In this document: positions 53,985-62,545 of the stretch, one piece after another | Position numbering within the stretch: the first letter of the stretch is position 1 | How the letters are laid out: each line of letters begins with the position of its first letter | Source of the DNA: Sphingopyxis sp. JAI128 | GTDB lineage: Bacteria > Pseudomonadota > Alphaproteobacteria > Sphingomonadales > Sphingomonadaceae | Direction: 5' to 3' | Assembly: GCF_014207235.1 (NCBI RefSeq) | Contig: NZ_JACHDA010000005.1 | Coordinates: 306,360 to 370,359 of the forward strand | DNA: 64,000 nt | Position numbers and translations under genes: made by a program | Notes under the pieces: model-generated | The model's input: only the letters and a program-made list of their open reading frames with translations | Database searches by the model: none | What the model was told of the DNA's origin: nothing

Positions 53985-54890
53985 GTGAAAAAAATCCGCA
54001 AGGCCGTCTTTCCCGTTGCCGGGCTGGGCACGCGCATCTTGCCCGCGACCAAGGCCATTCCAAAGGAGATGCTGACGATCGTCGACAAGCCGCTGATCCA
54101 ATATGCGGTCGAGGAGGCGCTCGAAGCAGGTATCGAGCATTTCATCTTTGTAACGTCGCGCGGAAAATCCTCGCTTGAGGATCATTTCGACGTCGCGTTC
54201 GAGCTTGAGGCGACGCTGAGCGCACGCGGAAAATCCCAGGCACCGCTGGCCCAGACGCGGCTCGAACCGGGAAGCGTCTCCTATGTTCGGCAGCAGGCAC
54301 CGCTCGGGCTGGGTCATGCCATCTGGTGCGCGCGCGAGCTCGTCGGCTACGAACCTTTTGCCGTCCTCCTGCCCGACGATCTGATGGTCGGCCAACCTGG
54401 CTGCCTTGCACAGATGGCGGCTGTCCATGCCGAACATGGCGGCAATATCATCTGCACCCAGCGGATCGATCCGCGCGACAGCGAACGTTACGGCATCGTG
54501 ATTCCCGAAGAGCAGATCGGCTCGGTGACGCGGATCAGCGGCATGGTCGAAAAACCCGCGCCCGCTGACGCTCCGTCCGACATGGCGATCGTCGGCCGCT
54601 ACATTCTCGACTCCGACATCATGGCGCTCCTCGCGACACAGGAACGCGGTGCCGGCGGCGAAATCCAGCTGACCGATGCGCTCGCGCGGGCGGCCGCCAA
54701 GGGCGACAGTTTCGGCTATAATTTCGAAGGACGGCGTTATGATTGCGGCGACGCAATCGGCTTTGTCATCGCCAACCTGGCCGTGGCGATGACGCGCCCC
54801 GGGATGACCGGCCCGGTCGAGGATTTCTGGTCCGCGCAAACCGACATTTCGGGCACGGCCGGAAAGGGGCGCAGCCATGTTGCATTATAG
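53985..54890 (+). CDS. galU: UTP-glucose-1-phosphate uridylyltransferase
   Basis: 301 residues starting with a GTG behind GGAGG (10 bases). Makes UDP-glucose. KIRKAVFPVAGLGTRILPATKAIPKEML is the GalU nucleotide-binding start; its key parts are GLGTRILPATK and PKEM. VDKPLIQYAVEEALEAGI and FVVGRY-like IVGRYIL follow the family pattern. A normal length for GalU. Supplies UDP-glucose (and derived UDP-sugars) for the priming transferase and GTs. Overlaps manA by 14 bases. Confidence 0.95.
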   Translation: MKKIRKAVFPVAGLGTRILPATKAIPKEMLTIVDKPLIQYAVEEALEAGIEHFIFVTSRGKSSLEDHFDVAFELEATLSARGKSQAPLAQTRLEPGSVSYVRQQAPLGLGHAIWCARELVGYEPFAVLLPDDLMVGQPGCLAQMAAVHAEHGGNIICTQRIDPRDSERYGIVIPEEQIGSVTRISGMVEKPAPADAPSDMAIVGRYILDSDIMALLATQERGAGGEIQLTDALARAAAKGDSFGYNFEGRRYDCGDAIGFVIANLAVAMTRPGMTGPVEDFWSAQTDISGTAGKGRSHVAL

Positions 54891-55746
54891 CGGCATGCCG
54901 ATCGCGGCGCTCAAGCTCGACACGATGCGGGTCGCAAAACCTTGGGGGCGCCGGACACTCCCCACCCCCCTCGGCACACCAAACGCCACGCTTTCCGATC
55001 CGGTGGGCGAAATCTGGTTCGAGATGCCGGGGCGCCCGCTGGATCTGATGATCAAATATATTTTCACAAGCGAAAAGCTATCGATCCAGGTCCATCCGTC
55101 CGACGATCAAGCGCGCCGCGCCGGACACCGTCAAGGCAAGGAGGAATGCTGGTACATCCTTGATGCCGAGCCGGGCGCCAGCGTCGGCATCGGTACGAAG
55201 CGTAAACTTACCGCCGACGAGCTGCGCGAAGCATGCCGCAATGGCGATATCGAAAGCTTGATGGAGTGGATTCCTGTCAAAAGGGGCGATTTCTTCTATA
55301 TTCCAGCAGGCACGGTGCACGCGATCGGCGTCGGAATTTCGCTGGTCGAAATCCAGCAAAATGCCGACATCACCTATCGCCTCTACGATTATGGACGACC
55401 GCGCGAGCTGCACCTCGACCACGGGATCGACGTCTCGAATGCCCAGCCCTACCCAGCCGCGATGCGGCGGCATGTGTCGATCGAAAAGGCGGGACGGCTC
55501 GTCGATGGACCGAAGTTCAAGCTGTCGATTGCTCATGAAAGCATCCCGCGGCTCGACGGAAGGGGTCCCTATTTTGTTGTCCCCTTGGAGGGCATCGTCG
55601 CGACCGACAACGGCGTGGCGAAGCCCGGGGATTGTGTGGTGACGGGCGATCCATCGCGCGTCGTGCCGCTGGGCGGCGCGCGAATGTTCGTCGCGCGCAG
55701 TTGCGCCGGCGATCAGTTTCGAAACTCACCGACAACAATCGGGTGA
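54877..55746 (+). CDS. manA: class I mannose-6-phosphate isomerase
   Basis: 289 residues from the ATG at 54877 inside the galU end (ATG at 54895 also possible). Cupin-type zinc isomerase: EIWFEMPG, LSIQVHPSDDQA with the zinc-binding Gln/His, GKEECWYILDAEPGA with Glu, and DFFYIPAGTVHAIG with the last His. Interconverts fructose-6-phosphate and mannose-6-phosphate, feeding the PMM-like protein and manC at the left of the locus. Short form lacking extra C-terminal domain. Confidence 0.92.
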   Translation: MLHYSGMPIAALKLDTMRVAKPWGRRTLPTPLGTPNATLSDPVGEIWFEMPGRPLDLMIKYIFTSEKLSIQVHPSDDQARRAGHRQGKEECWYILDAEPGASVGIGTKRKLTADELREACRNGDIESLMEWIPVKRGDFFYIPAGTVHAIGVGISLVEIQQNADITYRLYDYGRPRELHLDHGIDVSNAQPYPAAMRRHVSIEKAGRLVDGPKFKLSIAHESIPRLDGRGPYFVVPLEGIVATDNGVAKPGDCVVTGDPSRVVPLGGARMFVARSCAGDQFRNSPTTIG

Positions 55747-55760
55747 TTGGGAGAATGATG

Positions 55761-56312
55761 ATGATGCGACGAATGATCCTGGCCGCTGCGCTGCTTCTGT
55801 CCGCCTGTTCCGCGGCGGGGGCGTTGCCAACGCTGGCGATCACACCGGAACAAGCCGTTTATCGGCTCGGCAGCGGCGACCAGCTGAAGATCACGGTCTA
55901 TGGCGAAGAACGGTTGAGCGGCACCTATCCGGTCAATGGCGAAGGCAAGATATCCTTTCCGCTCGTCGAGGAGATCCCGGCGGCCGGTCTTTCGATCAGC
56001 GAGTTCGAGGCGATCTTGACGAAGGCGCTTGGCGAGGGGTTGCTGAACAATCCGAATGTGGTTGTCGAAGTGACCAACTACCGGCCCTATTATATTCTCG
56101 GCGAGGTCGGCAAGCCGGGCGAATATCCCTTTGTCGACGGCCTGACGATTTTCAGCGCGGTCGCGCGAGCCGGTGGCTTTTCCTATCGTGCTGCCCAGAA
56201 GAAGGTGTTCATCCGGCATAAAATGGAAAAGGATGAAAAGCTCTACAGTGTCGACGGCAGCACGCCCGTCCAGCCAGGCGACACGATTCGCGTCCCCGAG
56301 CGTGTATTTTGA
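55761..56312 (+). CDS. polysaccharide export lipoprotein (Wza-like)
   Basis: About 183 residues. Four ATGs run in a row (55755-55766); 55761 is best spaced from GGGAG. Lipoprotein signal ILAAALLLSAC. Poly_export domain: YRLGSGDQLKITVYGEERLSGTYPVNGEGKISFPLV, whose key part is GDQLKITVYGE, then the SLBB-type repeat YYILGEVGKPGEYPF. One SLBB only, so a short Wza/ExoF-type protein, which fits use with the separate barrel protein at 39 kb. Nine bases after manA's last codons, in the same operon. Confidence 0.9.
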   Translation: MMRRMILAAALLLSACSAAGALPTLAITPEQAVYRLGSGDQLKITVYGEERLSGTYPVNGEGKISFPLVEEIPAAGLSISEFEAILTKALGEGLLNNPNVVVEVTNYRPYYILGEVGKPGEYPFVDGLTIFSAVARAGGFSYRAAQKKVFIRHKMEKDEKLYSVDGSTPVQPGDTIRVPERVF

Positions 56313-56382
56313 TCGCAGCGATGCTTCGCTTTGGGGCAGTTTATCAGCCAGAAGTGGATATTTACCGGCCGCTGGCGCCCGA

Positions 56383-56404
56383 TTTATGCTGCAGTGCAAA
56401 AAAA
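56383..56404 (+). promoter_or_regulatory. EPS-locus motif
   Basis: TATGCTGCAGTGCAAAAA, with left arm GCTGC and right arm GCAAA. It is about 120 bases before the sugar-transferase ATG, in the 209-base gap after the Wza-like gene. Confidence 0.5.
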
Positions 56405-56521
56405 TCTTGACGAGCGGGCTGCTTGCCATAGAGTTCGGTCAGCGATCAATGAAATGTTCGGCAAGAAAAAAGGGCTGGGAGCGGACTCAAGCATAGCGTC
56501 ATCTTCGACAGGGGATCGTTT

Positions 56522-57271
56522 ATGTCACTCGATAGTCCGATGAGTATCGCAAATCTGCCGCGGTCGAGCGTCGAGCAATTCGGCGATTCCGTTCTCGGGG
56601 CACTGCATCATCCGAAAGCGGCAAACTCCGTCGATATGGGCCTTTGGGACCGCGACGAGGCCGAAGATGCGATCATTCGCCTTTTCGATTTCACAATCAG
56701 CCTGTTCGCGCTCGTGCTGTTCCTCCCCCTGCTCCTTGTCATCTTCTTCATTATCAAGGCCACCGACAAGGGTCCCGCCCTGTTCGTGCAGCAGCGGATC
56801 GGGAAGGACGGCAAGACCTTTCCCTGCATGAAGTTCCGGTCGATGGCGGCTGATGCCGAACAGCGATTGGCGATGCTCCTTGCAACCGATGAAAATGCGG
56901 CTCGCGAATGGGCGGCGGACCAGAAGCTGCGCAACGATCCACGGATTACCGCAATCGGCGGCGTGCTGCGTAAAACCAGCCTCGACGAGCTCCCGCAGTT
57001 GTTCAATATTCTGGCAGGTCAGATGAGCGTCGTCGGACCGCGGCCGATCGTCGCGGGCGAAGTGCCGCGCTATGGCCGGAGCTTTGAATATTATTGCGCC
57101 GTGCGGCCGGGCCTTACCGGCCTGTGGCAGATCAGCGGTCGCAACGACACGACGTATGACGAACGGGTCGCGCTCGACGTGCGTTATGTCCAGACCCGGA
57201 ACCTTCATTCGAACATCGAAATCTGCGCAAGGACGATCCCTGCAATTCTTGGCGCGCGCGGCTGCTATTGA
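56522..57271 (+). CDS. undecaprenyl-phosphate sugar phosphotransferase (priming enzyme)
   Basis: 249 residues with one membrane helix (FTISLFALVLFLPLLLVIFF, ~57-77), then the bacterial sugar-transferase domain: VQQRIGKDGKTFPCMKFRSM, SLDELPQLFNILAGQMSVVGPRP and RPGLTGLWQISGR, all hallmarks of the catalytic half of WbaP/GumD. The short form, without the multi-span N-terminus. Starts repeat-unit assembly by transferring hexose-1-phosphate, probably glucose or galactose from UDP-sugar, to undecaprenyl phosphate. Confidence 0.93.
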   Translation: MSLDSPMSIANLPRSSVEQFGDSVLGALHHPKAANSVDMGLWDRDEAEDAIIRLFDFTISLFALVLFLPLLLVIFFIIKATDKGPALFVQQRIGKDGKTFPCMKFRSMAADAEQRLAMLLATDENAAREWAADQKLRNDPRITAIGGVLRKTSLDELPQLFNILAGQMSVVGPRPIVAGEVPRYGRSFEYYCAVRPGLTGLWQISGRNDTTYDERVALDVRYVQTRNLHSNIEICARTIPAILGARGCY

Positions 57272-57303
57272 GCAAGCCTGCCGCGGGCGGGGACCGTTCC
57301 CTA

Positions 57304-57353
57304 CGAAGGCGGCGACAGACGGTTATTTGGGGCTCCGTCCGTTGCCGCCTTCG
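57304..57353. repeat. 10-base inverted repeat between convergent genes
   Basis: CGAAGGCGGC (57304-57313) and GCCGCCTTCG (57344-57353) are perfect complements, with an inner ACGG/CCGT pair. It lies between the sugar-transferase stop and the converging HTH gene. It could act as a terminator for both, but there is no T-tract. Confidence 0.45.
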
Positions 57354-57456
57354 ACTACACAACCGGATAGCCAGGCACTTCAGATAGCGCAGTCAGCGCA
57401 ATGCTCACGCCTTCGCCAACACACGATCAGAGCCACGACGCGCCGCCGTATAAGGC

Positions 57457-58023
57457 TCAGCGCTTGATGGAGATCCGCACGTTCCGGGCGTCGACGCCGG
57501 CCATTGCTGCGATGACGAGCTGCGCTCCATAGATGAGAACGCTCAATCGATGCGCATTGCCCGCCCCTGCCGGTATGCCGACAGTGCGCCAGGCGGATAA
57601 TCCCATGGCATCCATCTCCCGGTACATCGCTTCGCTTTGGTCCTTTCCCGTCAATTCCTGCGCGGAAATGCCAAGCGCGTGAGCCAGCGTTTCGAGATTG
57701 CTTTGACGAGGCCGGCTCTTGCCCGATTCCCAGGCCCAGATGGTTGGCCTGCTAAGGCCGGTCCGATCGGCCAGTTCTGCCCGGCTCAGACCGCTTTCTT
57801 CGCGAAACCGGCGCATTCGCTGCGGCAACGGCTCACCGGTGTTCACGACTGCCGGGCTCGCCGCCGCGCTCATGATAGTGGACATCCGGAAAGGGTCGCC
57901 CGAGATCGCCGCGCCGTGCGCCAACTTCTCGTCCCGCGCCTGCCGCGCTTTGCGTGCTGAAAATCGGATTCGGTTCGAACGGTAACAAAGACATCCATTG
58001 TCGCACCCCTGACCAGGCGACAT
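57457..58023 (-). CDS. XRE-family helix-turn-helix regulator of the EPS locus
   Basis: 188 residues if the ATG at 58023 (GGAG close upstream) is used; ATGs at 57885 and 57873 would give about 142 or 138 and remove a poorly structured N-terminus. The HTH_3 domain (MRRFREESGLSRAELADRTGLSRPTIWAWESGKSRPRQ, key part AELADRTGLSRPTIWAWE) is followed by a short C-terminal region with no known fold. The only DNA-binding protein encoded within the EPS genes, and its own upstream region carries three copies of the EPS-locus motif, so it is the first candidate to bind it (inference). Confidence 0.85.
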   Translation of the reverse strand: MSPGQGCDNGCLCYRSNRIRFSARKARQARDEKLAHGAAISGDPFRMSTIMSAAASPAVVNTGEPLPQRMRRFREESGLSRAELADRTGLSRPTIWAWESGKSRPRQSNLETLAHALGISAQELTGKDQSEAMYREMDAMGLSAWRTVGIPAGAGNAHRLSVLIYGAQLVIAAMAGVDARNVRISIKR

Positions 58024-58062
58024 TCTCTCCCGTCTTTGTATTTGAACCCTTCATGCCTCCTA

Positions 58063-58083
58063 TTTTGCTGCTTTGCAACATAT
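58063..58083. promoter_or_regulatory. EPS-locus motif beside the HTH gene
   Basis: TTTTGCTGCTTTGCAACATA, arms GCTGC/GCAAC around TTT. It is 40 bases upstream of the 58023 start of the HTH gene and could serve autoregulation. It is in the 329-base gap 58024-58352, which holds no gene. Confidence 0.55.
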
Positions 58084-58214
58084 CTGACGCACGTGCCGTC
58101 ATACTGTCATTCGCGACCATCGGCAGAAACAACCGAGGCGGCAAAATCCGCCGAGCAGTGCCATTTCGGACAGTCTGCGAAAGGCTAACCGAGCGCTGGC
58201 CGACGGGCTGGAAA

Positions 58215-58263
58215 AATTGTGCAAGTGCGAAAAGAAAAATTGCTGCAAGTGCGAAATGATGCC
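58215..58263 (+). promoter_or_regulatory. tandem EPS-locus motifs before the second acyltransferase gene
   Basis: TTGTGCAAGTGCGAAAAG (58217-58234) and GCTGCAAGTGCGAAATGATG (58242-58261) are 25 bases apart in the same orientation. The second matches 46279 in all but two positions. The acyltransferase ATG is 90 bases downstream. Confidence 0.6.
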
Positions 58264-58352
58264 AGTTTCGTCGGGTCACGACTCGCTGGAGTTCCGGACC
58301 ATGGGCGTCACCATATGCATCGCCGATAACCCGCCTGCGGTGGAGCGCTTCC

Positions 58353-59471
58353 ATGTCGGATAGCCCCGCGGCGCCAAAGCAGCATTATATCTTCCTAGAT
58401 GGTTTGCGCGGCGTCGCGGCGCTCATGGTGCTGCTGCTCCACTGGTTCGAGGGAAATGGAAAAGAGCTGTTCGGATCGGGATTACTCGCGGTCGATTTCT
58501 TCTTCATCCTCAGCGGCTTTGTCGTCGCGCTCGCTTATGAACAGCGGCTTCTCGCCCAGGGCAGATCGGCTCAATTCATCCGCCAGCGGTTCATTCGGCT
58601 CTATCCGATGATCGCGGCCGGCGTCCTGCTGGGATTTACGAGATTTGCGATGCTCTCCTTCCAAGAGAGCGGCAGCCCGATAAATGAGGAGCTGGTTACC
58701 CAATTGGTCGGCGGACTGGCGATGATCCCCTTCGATCTGGACGGCGGCGTGGCCGGCTTCTTCCCGCTGAACAATGCACTCTGGTCGCTGCATTTCGAGT
58801 TCATTGCCTATCTCGCGTTCTGGCTGGTCCTCTATCGCGTCAATATCTTCGGACTGGCCGTCATCGCCCTGGTCGCCATGCTCGGATGCTATGTCTGGGC
58901 CATGATGACATTCGGTCCGGCCGATCTAAGATCCGCCGCGGGCGATACCGCGACTGGATATATACATGCGCTCAGCCGCGTCGCCTTCTCGTTCACCCTC
59001 GGCATGATCATCTTTCGCTGTCGCGACCGCACCACCGGTGCCGTATTGCCGGGTGGCCGGTGGCTCGCACTGCTGCTTGTCGCCGCTTTGGTACTGCCTC
59101 GCGACCTGGTGCCGCCGCTCGCCGTCATGGCGCTGCTCGCGCTCGTCTTCCCCTATATCATCGCCGCCGGCACGAAAGTCGTGCATTCGGGCCCCTTTAC
59201 CGGCGCCGAAAAGATGCTCGGAGATCTGTCCTATCCGCTCTATGCGCTGCATGTTCCCTTGATCTGGACGATGAACGGCGCGTGCAAGACGCTGGGGATC
59301 GGCTTTACCCAAAACCCGTTTCTCAACGGCCTCTTCATTCTGCCCCTGACGCTGGCGATCTCCTACGCCGCCTTCCTCCTCTACGACCGGCCGCTCCGCC
59401 GCTGGCTTACCGCGCGCTTTACAAGTCGCCGAACGGTCGTCCCGGCCGCGATCGGGGATCCGATATTCTAG
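58353..59471 (+). CDS. second EPS-modifying acyltransferase (acyltransferase 3)
   Basis: 372 residues with about ten membrane helices. HYIFLDGLRGVAALMVLLLHWFEG has the family's Arg and His motif (LDGLRG...LLHW), and LAVDFFFILSGFVVALAYEQRL is the second conserved block. Likely O-acetylates a sugar of the polymer or its lipid-linked unit at the inner membrane. Carries its own motif-containing upstream region. Distinct in sequence from the acyltransferase at 46.3 kb. Confidence 0.9.
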   Translation: MSDSPAAPKQHYIFLDGLRGVAALMVLLLHWFEGNGKELFGSGLLAVDFFFILSGFVVALAYEQRLLAQGRSAQFIRQRFIRLYPMIAAGVLLGFTRFAMLSFQESGSPINEELVTQLVGGLAMIPFDLDGGVAGFFPLNNALWSLHFEFIAYLAFWLVLYRVNIFGLAVIALVAMLGCYVWAMMTFGPADLRSAAGDTATGYIHALSRVAFSFTLGMIIFRCRDRTTGAVLPGGRWLALLLVAALVLPRDLVPPLAVMALLALVFPYIIAAGTKVVHSGPFTGAEKMLGDLSYPLYALHVPLIWTMNGACKTLGIGFTQNPFLNGLFILPLTLAISYAAFLLYDRPLRRWLTARFTSRRTVVPAAIGDPIF

Positions 59472-59574
59472 ATCTGCCTCGCGATGCGGCGACTTTGCCT
59501 CGTGCGCCGGCCGCGCCTCGATCGTGTCAGCTGCCAAGTGCCATAGGGCCCACGCGACCTAGAAGGAGCTGCGC

Positions 59575-60639
59575 ATGCGCCGAAAATCCTTATCCCAATT
59601 TCTGATCGAGGCCGAGCGATCGGGCGACATTTCGGCCGATTTGCGGCTGTTGATCGAACTGGTCGCGCGCGCGTGCAAGTCGATCAGCCACCGGATCAGC
59701 AAGGGCGCGCTTGGCGATGCACTCGGCAGCCTGCAAACCGAAAATGTGCAGGGCGAAGTACAAAAGAAGCTCGACGTCATAGCGAATGAGATTTTTCTCG
59801 ATGCCAATGAATGGGGCGGCCAACTCGCGGCCCTCGCGTCAGAAGAGATGGAATTCATCCGGGTGGTGCCGAGCCACTATCCCAAGGGCAAATATCTGCT
59901 CGTTTTCGATCCCATCGACGGTTCCTCCAATGTCGACGTCAACCTCTCGGTCGGCACGATTTTCTCGGTCCTGAAAGCACCCGAGGCGTCGCCCGGACGA
60001 GATATTCGCGAGGAAAATTTTTTCCAGACGGGACGCAATCAGGTGGCGGCCGGATATGCCATATATGGTCCGCAGACGATATTGGTGCTGACGCTTGGCC
60101 GAGGCGTGTCGGGGTTCACGCTCGATCGCGACATCGGGTCGTTCATCCTGACCGACGCGATTATGAAAATTCCCGATACGAACCGGGAGTTCGCGATCAA
60201 CGCATCGAACCGTCGCTACTGGCCGGAGCCGATCCAGCGATATTTCGATGATTGCCTCGCCGGCTCGTTGGGCCAACTCGCTCACGATTACAACATGCGC
60301 TGGACGGCCTCGATGGTGGCGGACGTGCACCGCATTCTAACTCGCGGAGGTGTTTTCCTCTATCCTGCGGACAGCCGGCCGGGAATGCAGAGCGGAAAAC
60401 TGCGCCTGCTCTATGAGGGCGCTCCCATGGCGCTCCTTATAGAACAGGCCGGCGGCCGCACCTGGAGTAACGGCCAAGCCATTCTGGATATCGAACCAGA
60501 ATCACTTCATCAAAGGATACCGGTCGTGCTCGGATCGACGAGCGAAGTTCAATTGCTGGTAGAACATTATCTTCAGAACGAACTCACCGATCGATCAAGA
60601 GCCCAGACGGTGAAACGATCGATCTACGGTGCCACCTGA
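59575..60639 (+). CDS. fbp: class I fructose-1,6-bisphosphatase
   Basis: 354 residues. The metal site [26 protein letters not shown] (key part DPIDGSSN) with the partner Glu in ALASEEMEF, and the C-terminal [20 protein letters not shown] block are family hallmarks. Makes fructose-6-phosphate, the direct precursor of mannose-6-phosphate (manA) and, through glucose phosphates, of UDP-glucose. Its place at the end of the EPS genes suggests it boosts sugar-nucleotide supply from gluconeogenic carbon. GAAGGAG lies before the ATG. Confidence 0.95.
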   Translation: MRRKSLSQFLIEAERSGDISADLRLLIELVARACKSISHRISKGALGDALGSLQTENVQGEVQKKLDVIANEIFLDANEWGGQLAALASEEMEFIRVVPSHYPKGKYLLVFDPIDGSSNVDVNLSVGTIFSVLKAPEASPGRDIREENFFQTGRNQVAAGYAIYGPQTILVLTLGRGVSGFTLDRDIGSFILTDAIMKIPDTNREFAINASNRRYWPEPIQRYFDDCLAGSLGQLAHDYNMRWTASMVADVHRILTRGGVFLYPADSRPGMQSGKLRLLYEGAPMALLIEQAGGRTWSNGQAILDIEPESLHQRIPVVLGSTSEVQLLVEHYLQNELTDRSRAQTVKRSIYGAT

Positions 60640-61096
60640 TAGTCGAGCGCGCGCGCTGATTGGCCATCTAAATTTCTGCTGACGGAAAGCCCGGCACGAA
60701 CACCGTCCGGTTTAATAATGGTGTGAGAATAAAGCGAATGTTCGATACCGGATGCGAACCCATCGCCTTGTCTCCGCCTCTGCAAATGGCAGCTTTCGGG
60801 TCGCCATTTCATTGGACGGTACGACTGAAATCGGGCGCAAAACAGACGCAGGAACGCTGCGGCAGCAAATTTGTGATTGCTATGCGGTTGCTGTTGCGAG
60901 CAGCCCACGCAGATCCCGCAAAACACGCTCGAGAGTCTTAGGCTCTTTGGAATGTCAAAGTTTGCGGACCCTCAGTATGAAAGTCTTGTGGCCAAATCAA
61001 TCTAAGTCATTGAAAAGATGGTGCACCGCAACCGGCGAAGAAGAGCAATACCGTTTCGCTATCGCACTCTAGAATTGCGGAACGGTCTCCACACGG
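60640..61096. other. 457-base gap, no gene seen
   Basis: Short open frames on both strands lack ribosome sites and recognisable products. Composition is more A/T-rich than in the EPS genes, marking the change to the accessory region. GGTGCACCGCAACC near 61020 resembles the EPS motif weakly and is probably chance. Confidence 0.55.
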
Positions 61097-61615
61097 TCAA
61101 ACGACGGGCAAATTTTGGTTAGCCGGGCGCACAATGCAAAACCGTTGGCGCACGATTTCATTTCGGCTGTTCGATAGCTGCGCTAGATGGTGATACCGAG
61201 TGGCAATGTCGTGCGCTGCAAAAAATTCGTCGTCTGCAAGCTGGGTCGCGGCATTCGCAGTCCCCTCGCAAACCGAAATGGCGGCGGCACCAGCCACCAG
61301 TAGATCGCTATCCAATCGCGGCTGATTCAGCATTCTTCGAAGGGCGTCGCCGATAGCTAGACATTCTACGGCAACCTGCCGTGCCCTGTTGGGATTTGGG
61401 TTAGGATTTCCCTGCTCAGAAGCGCCCCTAATTTCGAGATAGCTGACCACAGACCTTTCAATAAGAATCCAAATTTGGACGACGGCTTCCTTCTGGTCCG
61501 CCTTCCCTGTGGCTCTATCGATGTTGCGCATTAAGAAGGGCACAATAAGCGCGACTATAGCTGCAATCGAAGTCGCAGCTGCACTCACCCAATCAGCAAG
61601 ATTACCCGAATCCAC
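61097..61615 (-). CDS. small membrane-anchored protein of unknown function
   Basis: 172 residues from the GTG at 61615 with GGGGAGGAAACG upstream; a longer frame to 61783 has no good site. DSGNLADWVSAAATSIAAIVALIVPFL is one membrane helix near the N-terminus, followed by a helical, mostly hydrophilic part with a NPNPNPN stretch and an HDIATRYHHL segment. Codon use is less G/C-biased than the EPS genes. Small proteins with a short DW...A.AT...A helix start are frequent in mobile and defence regions; no function assigned. Confidence 0.7.
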   Translation of the reverse strand: MDSGNLADWVSAAATSIAAIVALIVPFLMRNIDRATGKADQKEAVVQIWILIERSVVSYLEIRGASEQGNPNPNPNRARQVAVECLAIGDALRRMLNQPRLDSDLLVAGAAAISVCEGTANAATQLADDEFFAAHDIATRYHHLAQLSNSRNEIVRQRFCIVRPANQNLPVV

Positions 61616-62062
61616 CGTTTCCTCCCCTCGCAACTGAGAGACCTTAGTGCGCAGCAGGGCGGTCGTACAGCAACCCAAGGTGTCCGCTAGCGGGACGTTT
61701 CGATTTTTGGAGGTCGCCCTTCCGCCCATGAAGCGCCCCTCCGCCTCCCCGCATGCCAAAATTAAATCCTCACGTACCGGCAAGAGAGAGATGCGTACGG
61801 CAAGGTACTTCGTCAGATTTTATCCTTTTATATCAATTAGATCAATGGCCGTTTTTTGTAGGTAAGCCATACGCATCCTTCTTATGCCCATACAGCAGGC
61901 TTATGTTTTTGTTTTGTTCAAGTTATGATTTGGCCTATTTTCGCGCCATAGGGGGCATATCGTGCCACATAAGCACATACTTCGATACGCTAACGATGTA
62001 TGATTGTTGACAAGTTTCTAACCGACAATTAGGCCACTGCTCTCGACTGTAGGAGCCGACCA
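61616..62062. other. 447-base gap, mainly A/T-rich, no gene seen
   Basis: Separates the minus-strand membrane protein from the plus-strand three-gene operon and must hold promoters for both. The part 61800-62030 is clearly A/T-rich. No specific site identified. Confidence 0.55.
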
Positions 62063-62533
62063 GTGTCCAGCGTTGAAGCCGAAGAAACTTTTAGCGTAAC
62101 CGTAGCCGGTGCTGGCATCTCGATACAGCGAGAAGTCAGTGCCGCAAAGGTTGCAGTTCTAATGAGCGTTATTATGGGCCCGGAAACGGCGGATTTGCCT
62201 GCCGATATGACCTCACCTAGCCCACAAGCCGCACGCGTGAGAATGTCGCTGCGCGAGTTTCTAGATGATGCAAAAGCCGCAACTAAGCCGGATCAAATAG
62301 TAGCAATCGGCCACTATCTGGCGATCCACGAGAGTAAGGACACTTTTTCCCGGGAAGACATTAAGTCAAAGTTTCAGTCTGCCCGGGAACCTCTCCCCTC
62401 CAACTTTCCTCGCGACTTTAATACCGCAATTGGGAAAGGCCTCATCGCGGAAGATCACGCGAAAGCGGGCACCTACTACGTCACCCGTACGGGGGCGCTG
62501 GCAGTCGAGAAACGCTTTGGAACACAGGCTTGA
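62063..62533 (+). CDS. unknown protein with winged-helix-like C-terminus (operon gene 1)
   Basis: 156 residues starting from a GTG with AGGAG seven bases upstream. The N-terminal ~55 residues contain a short domain (FSVTVAGAGISIQREVSAAKVAVLMSVIMG), here given by its core VSAAKVAVLMSVIMG. The C-terminal ~85 residues (LREFLDDAKAATKPDQIVAIGHYL, KSKFQSAREPLPSNFPRDF, GLIAEDHAKAGTYYVTRTG) look like a winged helix. First gene of a three-gene unit; 12 bases before gene 2. Family not named. Confidence 0.68.
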   Translation: MSSVEAEETFSVTVAGAGISIQREVSAAKVAVLMSVIMGPETADLPADMTSPSPQAARVRMSLREFLDDAKAATKPDQIVAIGHYLAIHESKDTFSREDIKSKFQSAREPLPSNFPRDFNTAIGKGLIAEDHAKAGTYYVTRTGALAVEKRFGTQA

Positions 62534-62545
62534 GGGAGCTTTGAC

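Noticed and set aside
57304..57353. Inverted repeat considered as an attachment site or IS remnant
   Set aside because: No transposase or integrase and no direct repeats nearby; convergent gene ends make a transcription stop more likely.
60624..61072. Small open frames after fbp on both strands
   Set aside because: No ribosome site, no codon bias and no recognisable product.
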